From contig NZ_CP011072.1 in the NCBI RefSeq assembly GCF_001190925.1, positions 4,030,001 through 4,094,000 on the forward strand: 64,000 nucleotides of DNA, in the 5' to 3' direction. The DNA comes from Azoarcus sp. CIB (GTDB lineage Bacteria; Pseudomonadota; Gammaproteobacteria; Burkholderiales; Rhodocyclaceae). The translations under genes were made by a program, and so were the position numbers. Shown piece after piece: positions 1 through 14,089 of this stretch. Positions within the stretch are counted from its first letter, which is position 1. The number at the start of each line of letters is the position of its first letter. The notes beneath the pieces are model-generated. The model saw only the letters and a list, made by a program, of their open reading frames with translations, was not told the origin of the DNA and did no database searches.

Positions 1-117
1 CTGCTGGAACGCGAATTCGGCGACCTCGTAGTCGCTCAGGTCCTCGGGCAGGCCATGGAGCACGCGGATACCGGCCACGTCCGGAATGGTTTCGATATCG
101 AATACGAGGACCGGCAT
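1..117 (-). CDS. Predicted 3'-5' exonuclease, PolB-like, N-terminus only
   Basis: Only the first 39 codons are in the window; the gene runs off the left edge. The protein begins MPVLVFDIETIPDVAG, and the DIET motif is the Exo I metal-binding motif of DnaQ/PolB-type 3'-5' exonucleases. The closest family from memory is the bacterial PolB-like exonuclease domain (DNA_pol_B_exo2). It follows cysM by 22 bases on the same strand and is probably the last gene, or near it, of the lapA-lapB-ugd-cysM run. The family call rests on one motif and the start context, so the exact role (repair or RNA processing) is open. Confidence 0.72.
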   Translation of the reverse strand, partial: MPVLVFDIETIPDVAGIRVLHGLPEDLSDYEVAEFAFQQ

Positions 118-139
118 CCGCGAGTCTCCAGAAAGATCG

Positions 140-1030
140 TCAGCCGGGGAACACGCCCGTCGACAGATAACGGTCGCCGCGATCGCAAACAATCGACACA
201 ATCACGGCATTCTCCAGCTGCGCTGCAAGGCGCACCGCCACGTGCATCGCCCCGCCCGACGAAATGCCCGCAAAGATACCCTCCTCGCGCGCAAGCCGCC
301 GCGTCATCTCCTCGGCATCAGCCTGGCTCACGTACTCCAGCGCATCAACACGGGGCTTCTCATAGATGCGCGGCAGGTAGGCCTCCGGCCACTTGCGGAT
401 GCCGGGAATCTGCGAACCCTCCTCAGGCTGGCAGCCGATGATGCGGATCGCCGGATTGCTCTCCTTGAGGAAGCGCGAACAACCCATGATCGTGCCCGTC
501 GTCCCCATGCTGCTGACGAAATGGGTGATGCGGCCGCCGGTCTGCTCCCAGATCTCCGGTCCGGTCGCCTCGTAATGCGCGAGCGGATTGTCCGGGTTGG
601 CGAACTGGTCGAGGATGATGCCCTTGCCCTCGTCGCGCATGCGCTCGGCGACATCGCGCGCCATCTCCATGCCGCCTTCGCGCGGAGTCAGCACCAGCTC
701 CGCACCGAAGGCCCGCATCGTCTGGCGACGCTCCACGCTCTGGTTCTCCGGCATGACCAGGATCATGCGATAGCCGCGGATCGCCGCAGCCATTGCCAGC
801 GCGATGCCGGTGTTGCCACTGGTCGCCTCGATCAGCGTATCGCCAGGGCGGATGTCGCCGCGCCGCTCCGCATGCACGATCATCGACAGGGCCGGGCGGT
901 CCTTCACCGACCCCGCGGGGTTGTTGCCTTCGAGCTTGGCGAGGATCACGTTGTTGCGCCCCGCCCCGATGCGCTGCAGGCGCACCAGCGGAGTCTGACC
1001 CACATAATCGTCGAGCGTCTTGAAATCCAT
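140..1030 (-). CDS. cysM: Cysteine synthase B (O-acetylserine sulfhydrylase B)
   Basis: A PLP enzyme that makes cysteine from O-acetylserine and sulfide, or S-sulfocysteine with thiosulfate, in the cytoplasm. The 296 residues match the CysM length. The PLP lysine lies in NPAGSVKDR (K43), the phosphate or substrate loop is EATSGNTG near residue 68, and the glycine loop SSMGTTGT is near 170. The B-type character is suggested by the short length and by the MRAFGAELVLTP stretch. It follows ugd by 114 bases and precedes the exonuclease gene on the same strand. A cysK paralogue is the main alternative and is less likely. Confidence 0.92.
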   Translation of the reverse strand: MDFKTLDDYVGQTPLVRLQRIGAGRNNVILAKLEGNNPAGSVKDRPALSMIVHAERRGDIRPGDTLIEATSGNTGIALAMAAAIRGYRMILVMPENQSVERRQTMRAFGAELVLTPREGGMEMARDVAERMRDEGKGIILDQFANPDNPLAHYEATGPEIWEQTGGRITHFVSSMGTTGTIMGCSRFLKESNPAIRIIGCQPEEGSQIPGIRKWPEAYLPRIYEKPRVDALEYVSQADAEEMTRRLAREEGIFAGISSGGAMHVAVRLAAQLENAVIVSIVCDRGDRYLSTGVFPG

Positions 1031-1144
1031 CTTGCCTTGTTCCGGAATGGTTGATCCGCCCCGATCTTAAGCCGCCGCCCCCCGAATCGATAACCTGCGC
1101 CGCGGTATAAGCTTATAGCGCAAGCGGTAGCCGGCGGCAGCGGA

Positions 1145-2467
1145 TCAGCGCCGACCGATCCCGTGATACTCGAGGCCGGCCCGCTTCATCGTCGCCGGCT
1201 CGTACATGTTGCGTCCGTCGAACACCACCGGATGACGCAGGAGCTCGCGGATGCGCTCGAAATCGGGGCTGCGGAATTCCTTCCACTCCGTGACGATCAC
1301 CAGCGCGTCCGCCCCATCGAGCGCAGCCATGGGACGATCGACGTAGCGCAGCCGCCCCTCGTCGCCGAAGATGCGGCGCGCCTCGCTCATCGCCACCGGA
1401 TCGTAGGCCGATACCGTCGCCCCGCGGCGGAACAGCTCCCCGATCACCACACGGCTCGGCGCATCGCGCATGTCGTCCGTGTTGGGCTTGAACGCGAGCC
1501 CCCACAGCCCGAAATGCATTCCGGAAAGATCCGATCCGAAGCGCGCGACGATCTTGTCCACCAGCCTCAGCTTCTGCGCCTCGTTGGCCTGCTCGACCGA
1601 GTTCAGGATCAACAGATCGTGCCCATGCTCGCGGCCGGTGCTGACCAGCGCCTTGACGTCCTTCGGAAAGCAGGAGCCTCCATAGCCGCAACCCGCATAC
1701 AGGAAATGCCAGCCGATACGCGGATCCGAACCAATTCCCTGGCGCACCAGCTCGATGTCCGCACCGAGCACTTCGGCGAGATTCGCCAGCTCGTTCATGA
1801 AACTGATGCGGGTCGCGAGCATCGCGTTCGCAGCGTACTTGGTCAGCTCGGCGCTGCGCACATCCATGACCAGCAGCTTTTCGTGGTTGCGCTGGAACGG
1901 CCCGTAGAGCTCGCGCATCAGCACGATCGCACGCTCGTCGTTCGCGCCGACGATGATGCGGTCGGGCCGCATGAAGTCCTCGACCGCAGCGCCTTCCTTC
2001 AGGAATTCAGGGTTCGACACCACGCTGAAAGGCAGATCGGCCCCCCTTGCCTTCAGCTCCGCCACGATCGCCTCGCTGACCTTGTCGCCGGTGCCGACCG
2101 GAACGGTCGACTTGTCGACCACCACACGATAACCGTCCATGTGACGCCCGATATTCCGCGCCGCCGCCAGCACATACTGCAGATCCGCCGATCCGTCCTC
2201 GTCCGGCGGCGTGCCGACCGCGATGAACTGTATCGCACCGAATCTCGCAGCGTATTCAACGTCGGTCGTGAATGAAAGACGTCCTGCCGCGACGTTGCGC
2301 CGCACGATCTCCAGCAGACCGGGCTCGTGGATCGGGATCCCGCCCTCCTCGAGGACACGGATCTTCGCCGGATCGACATCCAGGCACAGCACATCGTTGC
2401 CCACATCGGCAAGACAGGCGCCGCTGACCAGGCCCACGTAACCCGTACCCACCACGGTGATTTTCAT
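1145..2467 (-). CDS. ugd: UDP-glucose 6-dehydrogenase
   Basis: Oxidises UDP-glucose to UDP-glucuronate with two NAD+, giving a precursor for acidic polysaccharides and LPS sugars. The 440-residue protein opens with the Rossmann signature [10 protein letters not shown]. It has the central helix region around [17 protein letters not shown] and the catalytic cysteine in [10 protein letters not shown] near residue 260. The C-terminal UDP-binding domain holds [16 protein letters not shown]. Length and motifs are complete. It lies 74 bases after lapB, so a shared envelope-related transcript is likely, and its product could feed the polysaccharide locus at the right of the window. Confidence 0.96.
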   Translation of the reverse strand: MKITVVGTGYVGLVSGACLADVGNDVLCLDVDPAKIRVLEEGGIPIHEPGLLEIVRRNVAAGRLSFTTDVEYAARFGAIQFIAVGTPPDEDGSADLQYVLAAARNIGRHMDGYRVVVDKSTVPVGTGDKVSEAIVAELKARGADLPFSVVSNPEFLKEGAAVEDFMRPDRIIVGANDERAIVLMRELYGPFQRNHEKLLVMDVRSAELTKYAANAMLATRISFMNELANLAEVLGADIELVRQGIGSDPRIGWHFLYAGCGYGGSCFPKDVKALVSTGREHGHDLLILNSVEQANEAQKLRLVDKIVARFGSDLSGMHFGLWGLAFKPNTDDMRDAPSRVVIGELFRRGATVSAYDPVAMSEARRIFGDEGRLRYVDRPMAALDGADALVIVTEWKEFRSPDFERIRELLRHPVVFDGRNMYEPATMKRAGLEYHGIGRR

Positions 2468-2541
2468 GAATCAACCCCGCTCGAAATGAAAAACGGTCCG
2501 CATGCCGCGAACCGCCGAAAACCCGGATCAGCGCGTGGTGC

Positions 2542-3717
2542 TCACGGCGCGAGATCGTACTCTTCGGTACGCCGCGGCGGATAGGTCTCCCAGCCGCCGC
2601 AGGCCGGACAGCGCCACTGGAACTGCCGCGCCTTGAAACCGCATTCGGCGCAGCGGTAGCGTGCCACCCGGCGCGTATGGCCGTGGATGAGCTGTTTCAC
2701 CAGCTCGATGTCTCCGCGCTGCTCGGCCGGCACATGCAGCAGGGCAGCCTCGAGCAGCTTGTCGAGACCCAGCAAGGTCGGATTACGCCGCAGCTCCTCA
2801 CGCACCAGGTCGTACGCTGCGCGCGAGCCTTCCTTTTCCAGCTCCCAGTGAAAGACCTCGTCGAGGAGATCCAGCGAGGCATGCCGTTCGAGCCACGAGC
2901 GCAACAAGGTCTGCCCCTGCTCGACACGGCCCAGCTTCGAGTGCGCATCCATCACGCGCTCCGCGACCAGCGCGAGATAAATTGGATCCTGGCTCTCGAC
3001 GCGCTTCCACACGTCGATCGCCTCCTCGTATTGCCCCTGCACCGCAAATAGATCACCCTGGACCAGGCTCGCACGCACACAGCGCCGATTGATCGAGAAA
3101 GCATCGTCGAGATACTTCTGCGTTTCCTCGTACTTCGAACTTGCCAGGGCCGACGTCGCAAGTTCGCAATAGAAGTTCGCCACCTCCTTGCGCCACATCA
3201 GGCTCTCGTGGTCGGGTAGCGCCTTGGCCGCCTCCACCGCCTTCGCCCAGTCCTTCTCCTGCTGATAGATCTCCAGCAGATAACGCATGGCGAGGTCATT
3301 GAGACGGGAATCGCGCAACTGCGCGAACACTGCCTCGGCACGATCGAGCAGGCCGGCCTTGAGATAGTCCTGCCCCAATTCGGCCATCGCCTGAAGGCGC
3401 TGCTCCTCCGACAGATCCTCGCGGTCGACAAGATTCTGGTGCATGCGGATGGCGCGATCGGTCTCGCCGCGCCGCCGGAACAGGCTGCCGAGTGCAAAGT
3501 GCAAATCGATCGTCTGGGGGTCGATCGTCACCGCCTCTATGAAGGCGTCGATCGCCTTGTCCTGCTGCTCGTTGAGCAGGAAATTCAGGCCAGAGAGATA
3601 GGAACGCGGCAGCGCCCGCGACTCGTGCACGACCTGACGGATGTCGATGCGCGCGGCCAGCCAGCCCAGCGCAAAAAACAACGGCAGGGCGAGAAACCAC
3701 CAAAGTTCAATGTCCAT
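2542..3717 (-). CDS. lapB: LPS assembly protein B (TPR protein with rubredoxin-type zinc site)
   Basis: LapB (YciM) is an inner-membrane-anchored TPR protein that controls LPS synthesis by promoting LpxC turnover in enterobacteria. The 391 residues show an N-terminal membrane anchor (about 5-22), many TPR helices (about 40-340) and a C-terminal zinc ribbon with two paired cysteines, CAEC and CPAC, near 358 and 372. The order anchor, TPR, zinc ribbon is the LapB layout. It follows lapA by 5 bases, so the two are surely co-transcribed, as in other proteobacteria. Confidence 0.94.
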   Translation of the reverse strand: MDIELWWFLALPLFFALGWLAARIDIRQVVHESRALPRSYLSGLNFLLNEQQDKAIDAFIEAVTIDPQTIDLHFALGSLFRRRGETDRAIRMHQNLVDREDLSEEQRLQAMAELGQDYLKAGLLDRAEAVFAQLRDSRLNDLAMRYLLEIYQQEKDWAKAVEAAKALPDHESLMWRKEVANFYCELATSALASSKYEETQKYLDDAFSINRRCVRASLVQGDLFAVQGQYEEAIDVWKRVESQDPIYLALVAERVMDAHSKLGRVEQGQTLLRSWLERHASLDLLDEVFHWELEKEGSRAAYDLVREELRRNPTLLGLDKLLEAALLHVPAEQRGDIELVKQLIHGHTRRVARYRCAECGFKARQFQWRCPACGGWETYPPRRTEEYDLAP

Positions 3718-3722
3718 CGGAT

Positions 3723-4040
3723 TCAGAAGGTTTCCGGTGCCTGCATTTCGGGTGCAGGCGGGGCCGTGACGCCCGTAGGGGCCTGGCGGTCACGCTCGGT
3801 GCGGGCGAGCTGACGGCGCAGACGGCCGATCTCGCGGCGCTGGCGCAGCAGCGAGCCGAAGGTGGCCGTCACCCCCAGCAGCGCCCCGGCAGTGAAGGAC
3901 ACCAGGATCACGAACACAAGCGGCAACTGCCAGGCACTTCCGAAGAAGAACTGGAGGCCGACGAGATGATCGTTCTTCACTGCGAAACCGAACAGCAGGA
4001 AGAACAGCAGAAAGCGGAAGAACCACATCAGGATACGCAT
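3723..4040 (-). CDS. lapA: Lipopolysaccharide assembly protein A (LapA domain)
   Basis: A 105-residue inner membrane protein with two transmembrane segments (about 2-20 and 40-65) followed by a basic, Arg-rich coiled stretch with RQRREIGRLRRQL. This is the LapA/DUF1049 layout: a short loop with NDHLVGLQFFFG between the two membrane segments. It partners LapB in sensing and adjusting LPS synthesis. The gene starts 28 bases beyond the ihfB terminator, so it either depends on read-through or has its own promoter between the terminator and its start. The C-terminus is Pro/Ala-rich and poorly conserved. Confidence 0.88.
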   Translation of the reverse strand: MRILMWFFRFLLFFLLFGFAVKNDHLVGLQFFFGSAWQLPLVFVILVSFTAGALLGVTATFGSLLRQRREIGRLRRQLARTERDRQAPTGVTAPPAPEMQAPETF

Positions 4041-4068
4041 GGATCGGAATTATCCCCGAGCAAATGAC

Positions 4069-4095
4069 AAAAAAAAAGGCGGCTCACGCCGCCTT
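4069..4095 (-). terminator. Rho-independent terminator after ihfB
   Basis: On the minus strand the hairpin has stem GGCGGC/GCCGCC extended by two A-T pairs, a four-base loop, and then an unbroken run of about nine T residues. It lies 38 bases beyond the ihfB stop and just before lapA. It should end, or strongly attenuate, the rpsA-ihfB transcript. Confidence 0.9.
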
Positions 4096-4132
4096 CCCTG
4101 TCGATCACGAGGCAAATTCCGGAACTGCACGC

Positions 4133-4417
4133 TCAACCCGCGACATCCACGCGTTCGCGCAGTTCCTTGCCTGCCTTGAAATGGGGCACGTACTTCTCTG
4201 GCACGTGCACCTTGTCACCCGATTTCGGATTGCGCCCAACGCGCGGCGGGCGGTAATTCAACGCAAAGCTGCCAAACCCGCGGATCTCAATGCGATCCCC
4301 GCGCGAAAGCGCATCGGACATCGCATCGATCACCATCTTGACCGCGTAATCGGCATCCTTTGCGACGAGCTGCGGAAAACGCGCCGCGAGCCTCGCAATC
4401 AGCTCCGATTTGGTCAT
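4133..4417 (-). CDS. ihfB: Integration host factor subunit beta
   Basis: A 94-residue HU/IHF-family DNA-bending protein. It starts [10 protein letters not shown] and carries the minor-groove arm motif [15 protein letters not shown] near residues 60-75, with the intercalating proline inside it, and the GFGSF turn near 47. The beta subunit is indicated by the start MTKSELI and by its location directly after rpsA, the universal proteobacterial order. It begins 12 bases after the rpsA stop and ends at a strong terminator. The product pairs with IHF-alpha, whose gene is not in this window. Confidence 0.97.
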   Translation of the reverse strand: MTKSELIARLAARFPQLVAKDADYAVKMVIDAMSDALSRGDRIEIRGFGSFALNYRPPRVGRNPKSGDKVHVPEKYVPHFKAGKELRERVDVAG

Positions 4418-4429
4418 GACCGATCAGAT

Positions 4430-6136
<1,707 letters not shown>

Positions 6137-6195
6137 AAAGAGTTGAAATCCAAAAGCTGCCCGAAAGCGGCCACCAGCGGTAGATTGATAAGAAC

Positions 6196-6226
6196 GGGTC
6201 GCCCCGGAATCCGGAGCCGGCGACCC
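6196..6226 (-). other. Nested hairpin in the rpsA leader
   Basis: Perfect 8-base arms GGGTCGCC and GGCGACCC enclose a second short palindrome, CCGG AAT CCGG. The structure lies 60-90 bases upstream of the rpsA start, in the gap after aroA-cmk. The minus-strand continuation GTTCTTATC is only weakly T-rich, so it is a poor intrinsic terminator. A leader structure for S1 translational autocontrol is a reasonable guess from the known behaviour of rpsA leaders. Confidence 0.55.
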
Positions 6227-6247
6227 ACCTTCAGCAGAAACGCTCCG

Positions 6248-8182
6248 TCAGGAACGAACCCGGTCAAGCACAAAGCCGACGGCCTCCTCGACGCCCATTT
6301 CGGTGGTATCGAGAAGCGCCGCATCCGGCAGCTTCTGCAGGGGCGCTACGGGCCGGGCGGCATCGCGCGCATCCCGATCCTGAAGATCCTTCAGAAGACT
6401 TTCCATGTTAGCAGCCATTCCCTTTTCGATCAACTGCTTATAGCGGCGCTCGGCGCGCGCCTGCGCGGTGGCCGTGAGGAATATTTTGGTGTCGGCATCG
6501 GGAAATACCACGGAACCCATGTCCCGCCCCTCGGCAACCAGGCCGGGCGCATGACGATATTCACGCTGCCGGTCTAGCAAGGCAGCGCGCACCTCCGCCA
6601 GCACCGCCACTTTCGAAGCGCCGACCGAGGCTTCCTCGGTGCGGATCGCGTCCGTCACATCCTCGCCGTCGAGGAACACGCACCCCTCGGCGAAGCGCGC
6701 CGGCAGCGTGGCAGCCAACCCCGCAAGGCCGGGCCCATCGTCGAACGACACCCCCGCCCGCATCGCGGCGAGGGCGACAAGGCGATACAGGGAGCCGCTG
6801 TCGAGACAGTGGTAGCCGAGCGCTTCGGCCACCCGCGCCGCGACCGTGCCCTTGCCTGACGCCGACGGCCCGTCGATCGCAACGACCGGCACCGGGCGGG
6901 TAACCTCGGCGAAGCGTTCGAAGTAGGTTGGGAAGGTCTTGTTCACGCACTTCGGATCATTGATCCGCACGCGACAATCGGCCAGCGACACGAGGGAGAA
7001 GCACATCGCCATGCGGTGGTCATCATAGGTATCGATCGCGGCGGGGACTAGCCGCGCGGGCGGCGTCACGCACAGGTAGTCCGCGCCTTCCTCGACCCCG
7101 GCGCCGACCTTGCGCAGTTCGTTCGCCATCGCCGCGATGCGGTCGGTCTCCTTGACCCGCCAGCTTGCGATGTTGCGCAGGCGGCAGGGGCCGTCCGCAA
7201 AGAGGGCGGCGACCGCCAAGGTCATCGCCGCATCGGGGATGTGGTTGAGATCGAGATCGAAGGCCTTGAGGCGCCCAACGTCGGGGGCACGCGCCTCGAT
7301 CCAGTTGTCGCCCATGTCGATGCGGGCGCCGAGCTGCCCGAGGGCCTCCGCGAAACGCACATCCCCCTGGATGCTGCTGCGCCCGACCCCCTCCACGCGT
7401 ACCGGCCCACCTCCGATCGCCCCCGCCGCGAGGAAATACGACGCCGACGAGGCATCCCCTTCAACGAAGAGGACACCGGGACTGCGATAGCGGACACCGC
7501 CCGGCACGGTGAAGCGTTCCCAGCCCTGTCGCTGGACGACGACGCCGAAGCGCGCCATCAGGTCGAGCGTGATGCTGATGTAGGGCTTCGAGATGAGCTC
7601 GCCCACGACCTCGACCGTAGTCTCGACACCGGTGAGCGGCAGCGCCATCAGAAGGGCCGTCAGGAACTGGCTCGACACGTCGCCGCGCACGCGCACCACA
7701 CCGCCCGGGCGGATGGCAGCCGGACGAATGTGCAGCGGCGGGAAACCGTCGTTGCCGGTGTAGCGGATATCGGCGCCGATCTGGCGCAGGCCATCCACGA
7801 GGTCGCCTATCGGGCGTTCGTGCATGCGTGGAACACCCGACAGCCGGTACTCGCCCCCGGACAGCGCCAGTGCGGCCGTCAACGGACGGAACGCGGTCCC
7901 TGCATTGCCGAGAAAGAGGTCCGCAGCCTTCACCGGGAAGGGACCGCCGACGCCGCGCACGCGATAGTTGTCGCTCTCGCCGTCACGCGACCATTCGACG
8001 CCGAGCGCCCGCAGCGCCTCGAGCATGCGTTCGACGTCGTCCGACGCAAGCAGATCGCGGATATCGGTTTCTTCATCGGCCAACGCCGCCAGCAGGAGGG
8101 TACGGTTCGAGATGCTCTTGGACCCGGGCAGGCGAACGCGCCCGCTCGCGCCGAGCAGCGGCGGCAAATCAAGAAATTCCAT
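6248..8182 (-). CDS. aroA-cmk: Fused EPSP synthase / cytidylate kinase
   Basis: A 644-residue two-domain enzyme. Residues 1 to about 428 are 3-phosphoshikimate 1-carboxyvinyltransferase (shikimate pathway), with [10 protein letters not shown] near residue 20, [10 protein letters not shown] near 97 and DDHRMAM near 385. Residues about 431-644 are cytidylate kinase, with P-loop GPSASGKGT, the EGRDMG motif and GSLYRLVA. The ATG at 8182 is preferred because it has GGAG eight bases upstream and lies two bases after the tyrA stop; a longer frame to 8389 runs through tyrA and is not real. Separate aroA and cmk genes are the rule in enterobacteria, while the fusion is known in some Rhodocyclales. Confidence 0.95.
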   Translation of the reverse strand: MEFLDLPPLLGASGRVRLPGSKSISNRTLLLAALADEETDIRDLLASDDVERMLEALRALGVEWSRDGESDNYRVRGVGGPFPVKAADLFLGNAGTAFRPLTAALALSGGEYRLSGVPRMHERPIGDLVDGLRQIGADIRYTGNDGFPPLHIRPAAIRPGGVVRVRGDVSSQFLTALLMALPLTGVETTVEVVGELISKPYISITLDLMARFGVVVQRQGWERFTVPGGVRYRSPGVLFVEGDASSASYFLAAGAIGGGPVRVEGVGRSSIQGDVRFAEALGQLGARIDMGDNWIEARAPDVGRLKAFDLDLNHIPDAAMTLAVAALFADGPCRLRNIASWRVKETDRIAAMANELRKVGAGVEEGADYLCVTPPARLVPAAIDTYDDHRMAMCFSLVSLADCRVRINDPKCVNKTFPTYFERFAEVTRPVPVVAIDGPSASGKGTVAARVAEALGYHCLDSGSLYRLVALAAMRAGVSFDDGPGLAGLAATLPARFAEGCVFLDGEDVTDAIRTEEASVGASKVAVLAEVRAALLDRQREYRHAPGLVAEGRDMGSVVFPDADTKIFLTATAQARAERRYKQLIEKGMAANMESLLKDLQDRDARDAARPVAPLQKLPDAALLDTTEMGVEEAVGFVLDRVRS

Positions 8183-8184
8183 GG

Positions 8185-9087
8185 TCACTCCGACCTTGAA
8201 GCTGGATTGGCGGAATTGGCGAACTGCTCGCCCCACTCGTTGCGCGCGTGGCGGGCCTCGCTGAAGAGCTGCTCGAGGCGGGCCGCGTCGCCAGACAGGA
8301 GCAGGGCGCGCATGTAGGCGAGTTCGGCAAGGTACTGATCTAGCTCGGCGAGCAGCGCCTGACGGTTCGCAATGCAGATGTCGCGCCACATCTCGGGATG
8401 GCTCGCCGCGATGCGGGTGAAGTCGCGGAATCCGCCGGCAGCAAAACTGAAGAGCTGTTCGGCATTGGCCCGCCCCGCGAGATCATGCACGAGGCCGAAC
8501 GCAAGCAGATGCGGCAAGTGGCTGACCGCGGCAAAGACCCGGTCATGCTCCTGCGGCGGCATCTCGTGGATCACGGCGCCGCAGGCCTCCCAGGCCTCGC
8601 GGACACGCAGGATAGCCGCCGGCTCGTTCTCGGGCAGCGGCGTGACGACGACCCGCCGTCCGTCATACAGACTCGCAAAAGCTGCATCGACGCCGCTCTT
8701 CTCGGCGCCGGCGATGGGATGTCCGGGCACCGTGTGCGCCAGATGCCCGGCAAGATGGCGATAAGTCGCCTCGATCACGTCGCGCTTGGTACTGCCCGCG
8801 TCGGTCACGACCGTACCCGGTTCCAGATGCGGCGCCATGGCCTCCATGACCGCATCCATCTGCCCCACCGGTGGGGCGAGCAACACGAAGTCGGCGCCGT
8901 CGAGTGCCGACGCCCAGTCTTCGCTCGCCTCGTCGATCACACCCAGTTCCACCGCGCGCGACAGCGACTCCTTGCTGCGCCCGATACCGACGACGCGCCG
9001 CACCATCCCGGCGCGGCGCAGGGCCAGTGCGAACGACCCTCCGATCAGGCCGACGCCGCACACCACCAGCTTGTCGATCACACCCAT
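8185..9087 (-). CDS. tyrA: Prephenate dehydrogenase
   Basis: Converts prephenate to 4-hydroxyphenylpyruvate with NAD(P)+ for tyrosine synthesis; the related arogenate reaction cannot be excluded. The 300-residue protein has the Rossmann motif [11 protein letters not shown] near residue 11 and the catalytic histidine region [15 protein letters not shown] near residue 125. No chorismate mutase domain is fused, unlike enterobacterial TyrA, because the mutase is on PheA here. It lies between pheA and aroA-cmk, with only two bases to the next start, so translation is probably coupled. Confidence 0.94.
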   Translation of the reverse strand: MGVIDKLVVCGVGLIGGSFALALRRAGMVRRVVGIGRSKESLSRAVELGVIDEASEDWASALDGADFVLLAPPVGQMDAVMEAMAPHLEPGTVVTDAGSTKRDVIEATYRHLAGHLAHTVPGHPIAGAEKSGVDAAFASLYDGRRVVVTPLPENEPAAILRVREAWEACGAVIHEMPPQEHDRVFAAVSHLPHLLAFGLVHDLAGRANAEQLFSFAAGGFRDFTRIAASHPEMWRDICIANRQALLAELDQYLAELAYMRALLLSGDAARLEQLFSEARHARNEWGEQFANSANPASRSE

Positions 9088-9200
9088 GCACGAAACTCCG
9101 GGGACCCGCGTCCCTCATCCATCCCTTGCCGACGAGACAGGAGCGCGCCGCACCGGTCGACCGGCACGGATGCTGCCCGCCTCGCGCCTACGGTGACGCG

Positions 9201-10265
9201 TCAGATCGCGGCCACCGGATAGGACCCCAGTATCTTGACGAATGCGGCCCGCTCATTGAGTTCCTGCAGCGCCGCCGCGACGCTCGTATCGTCGCGATGG
9301 CCGTCGATATCGACGTAGAACACGTACTCCCACAACCCGCCGCGCGCCGGGCGCGACTGCAATTTGGTCATGTCGACGCCGTGCCGGGCCAGCGGCTCAA
9401 GCAGCGCGTGCATCGCCCCGGGACGGTTCGATGCGGAACACACCAGCGAGGTCTTGTCGCACCCGGACGGCCCCGCGTCATGATCGCCGATCACGACGAA
9501 CCGCGTCGTATTGTTGGGATCGTCCTCGATGTTCGCCGCCAGCACGTTGAGCCCGTACAACTCCGCAGCGGCCTCGCCGGCGATCGCGCACGACTCGGGA
9601 TCCTCGGAGGCCATGCGAGCTGCCTCGGCGTTGCTCGCCACCGGGACGCGCGACAGGTGCGCGAGGTTGCGATTGAGCCACTCGTGGCACTGCGCGAGCG
9701 ACTGGGAATGGGAATATAGCCGTTTCGCCGCGCCGATGCCTTCGGCCCTCGACAAGAGGTGCTGATGGATACGCAGATTCACTTCGCCGCAGATCTTCAG
9801 CGGATTCGCGAGCAGCAGGTCTAGCGCTCCGCCGACGGCTCCCTCGGTCGAATTCTCGACGGGCACGACGCCATAGTCGGCGTTCCCGGCCTCCACCGCA
9901 CGGAACACGTCGTCGATCGCGGCAGTCGGCATCAGCGCCGCAGCGCCGCCGAAATGCTTGCGCGCGGCACTCTCGGAGAAAGTGCCCGCAGGCCCGAGAT
10001 AGGCCACCTTTGTCGGATGCTCCAGAGCAAGGCACGCCGACATGATTTCGCGGAAGATCCGCTGCACCGCCTGGTCGGGCAAGGGCCCCGGATTCACGGA
10101 AGCGAGGCGTCGCAGCACCTGCGCCTCGCGCTCGGGACGATAGAGATTGCCCTGTTTGATCTCGCCGATGCGCTGCGCGCTGCGCGCACGCTCTGCAAGA
10201 CGCGCGAGGATCTCCTCGTCGAGCCGGTCGATGTTGTTTCTGAGATTCGTCAGTTCGTCACTCAT
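9201..10265 (-). CDS. pheA: Bifunctional chorismate mutase / prephenate dehydratase
   Basis: Makes phenylpyruvate from chorismate in two steps. Residues 1-90 are an AroQ-type mutase (LRNNIDRLDEEILARLAERA, and the RPEREAQVLRRL helix). Residues about 95-270 are the dehydratase with AYLGPAGTFSE and, near 165, VPVENSTEGAVG. The C-terminal ACT domain has SNRPGAMHALL, with SRP of the usual ESRP phenylalanine-sensing motif, here preceded by Gln instead of Glu. Feedback control by phenylalanine is expected from the family. It follows serC by 40 bases. No aminotransferase gene lies between pheA and tyrA. Confidence 0.95.
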   Translation of the reverse strand: MSDELTNLRNNIDRLDEEILARLAERARSAQRIGEIKQGNLYRPEREAQVLRRLASVNPGPLPDQAVQRIFREIMSACLALEHPTKVAYLGPAGTFSESAARKHFGGAAALMPTAAIDDVFRAVEAGNADYGVVPVENSTEGAVGGALDLLLANPLKICGEVNLRIHQHLLSRAEGIGAAKRLYSHSQSLAQCHEWLNRNLAHLSRVPVASNAEAARMASEDPESCAIAGEAAAELYGLNVLAANIEDDPNNTTRFVVIGDHDAGPSGCDKTSLVCSASNRPGAMHALLEPLARHGVDMTKLQSRPARGGLWEYVFYVDIDGHRDDTSVAAALQELNERAAFVKILGSYPVAAI

Positions 10266-10305
10266 GCTCGCCTCTTCACTTCCCGTCGGGGCAGCTCAAG
10301 CCGTT

Positions 10306-11403
10306 TCAACCATGTTGCGCGGCAAATTCGCGCATGTAGTCCACCAGTGCCCGCACGCCTTCGATCGGCATCGCGTTGTAGATCGAGGCACGCATGCCAC
10401 CGACCGACTTGTGCCCCTTCAGCTGCGTAAGCCCCGCGGCCTTCGCGCCGGCAAGGAAGGCGTCGTTCAGCGCGTCATCCCGCAGCAGGAACGGAATGTT
10501 CATGCGCGAACGGCTGCCGACTTCGACGGTGTTGCGATAGAAACCGCTGGCGTCGATGAAGTTGTATAACAGCGTCGCCTTCTCGATGTTGCGCTTCTCC
10601 ATCGCCGCAAGCCCCCCCTGGGCCTTCAGCCACCGGAACACGAGTCCGGCGACGTAGATGCCGTAAGTCGGCGGCGTATTCAGCATCGAACCGTTGTCCG
10701 CCATGACCTTGTAGTCCATCACGGTCGGCGTCAGCGGGCGCGCGCGCCCCAGCAGATCGTCGCGCACGATCACAATGACCAGACCGGAGGGGCCGATGTT
10801 CTTCTGCGCGCCGGCGTAGATCAGGCCGTATCGGCTGACGTCGGTCGCCCGCGACAGGATATGCGAGGACATGTCGGCCACGAACGGTGCCACAGCCGGC
10901 GGCAGACCGTCGTCTCCGACCTCGACACCGTGGATCGTCTCATTGGTGCACAAATGCACATAGGCGGCCTGCGGGTCCAGCGCAAACTCATCCGCGCGTA
11001 AGGCGCGCGTAAAACCCTCCGCTTCGGTGCTGCCAACCAGTCGCACCGCGCCGCCAAGCGGCCCGGCGAGGCGTTGCGCCTCCTTGAACGCCTTTTTCGA
11101 CCAGGTGCCGGTCACGAGGTAATCCGCCGAACCGGCACCCAACAGGTTCATCGGAATCTGTGCGAACTGCTGCGTTGCACCGCCCTGGAGGAACAGCACG
11201 CGATAGTTCTGCGGAATCGCCATCAACTCGCGCAGGTCCGCTTCGGCCTCCTCGATGATGGAGGTGAACTCCTTGCCGCGATGGCTCATTTCCATCACAC
11301 CGCAGCCGGCACCGTGCCAGTCGAGCATCTCCTCGGCAGCCTGGCGCAACACCGGCTCCGGCAGGGCCGCCGGTCCGGCACTGAAATTGAACACCCGGGT
11401 CAT
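10306..11403 (-). CDS. serC: Phosphoserine aminotransferase
   Basis: A PLP aminotransferase that makes 3-phosphoserine (serine route) and 4-phosphohydroxythreonine (vitamin B6 route). The 365-residue protein starts [16 protein letters not shown], has HRGKEF near residue 40, GGATQQF near 75 and the PLP lysine in [12 protein letters not shown] near 195. The ATG at 11403 matches family starts; an upstream in-frame extension is Arg-rich and unlike the family. It begins 25 bases after gyrA ends, giving the order gyrA-serC-pheA common in betaproteobacteria. Confidence 0.96.
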   Translation of the reverse strand: MTRVFNFSAGPAALPEPVLRQAAEEMLDWHGAGCGVMEMSHRGKEFTSIIEEAEADLRELMAIPQNYRVLFLQGGATQQFAQIPMNLLGAGSADYLVTGTWSKKAFKEAQRLAGPLGGAVRLVGSTEAEGFTRALRADEFALDPQAAYVHLCTNETIHGVEVGDDGLPPAVAPFVADMSSHILSRATDVSRYGLIYAGAQKNIGPSGLVIVIVRDDLLGRARPLTPTVMDYKVMADNGSMLNTPPTYGIYVAGLVFRWLKAQGGLAAMEKRNIEKATLLYNFIDASGFYRNTVEVGSRSRMNIPFLLRDDALNDAFLAGAKAAGLTQLKGHKSVGGMRASIYNAMPIEGVRALVDYMREFAAQHG

Positions 11404-11428
11404 GATCCAGTCACTCCTTGTGCACGTC

Positions 11429-14041
<2,613 letters not shown>

Positions 14042-14080
14042 TTGGCGGCGACGGCAAAAACTGCGGGGTAAAAACGTTAA

Positions 14081-14089
14081 ATCTTAGCA
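14081..14089 (-). promoter_or_regulatory. Putative extended -10 promoter of gyrA
   Basis: On the minus strand the sequence TGCTAAGAT has a TG-extended -10 with four of six consensus bases. It lies 40 bases upstream of the gyrA start. No good -35 box is seen at 17 bases, which an extended -10 can partly replace. The call is by eye only. Confidence 0.38.

Noticed and set aside
1163-2275. 370-residue plus-strand frame over ugd
   Set aside because: It is antisense to the intact ugd gene and has shadow-like composition.
9088-9200. Possible aminotransferase remnant between pheA and tyrA
   Set aside because: The 113 bases show no reading frame resembling hisC or aspC, although relatives often have one there.
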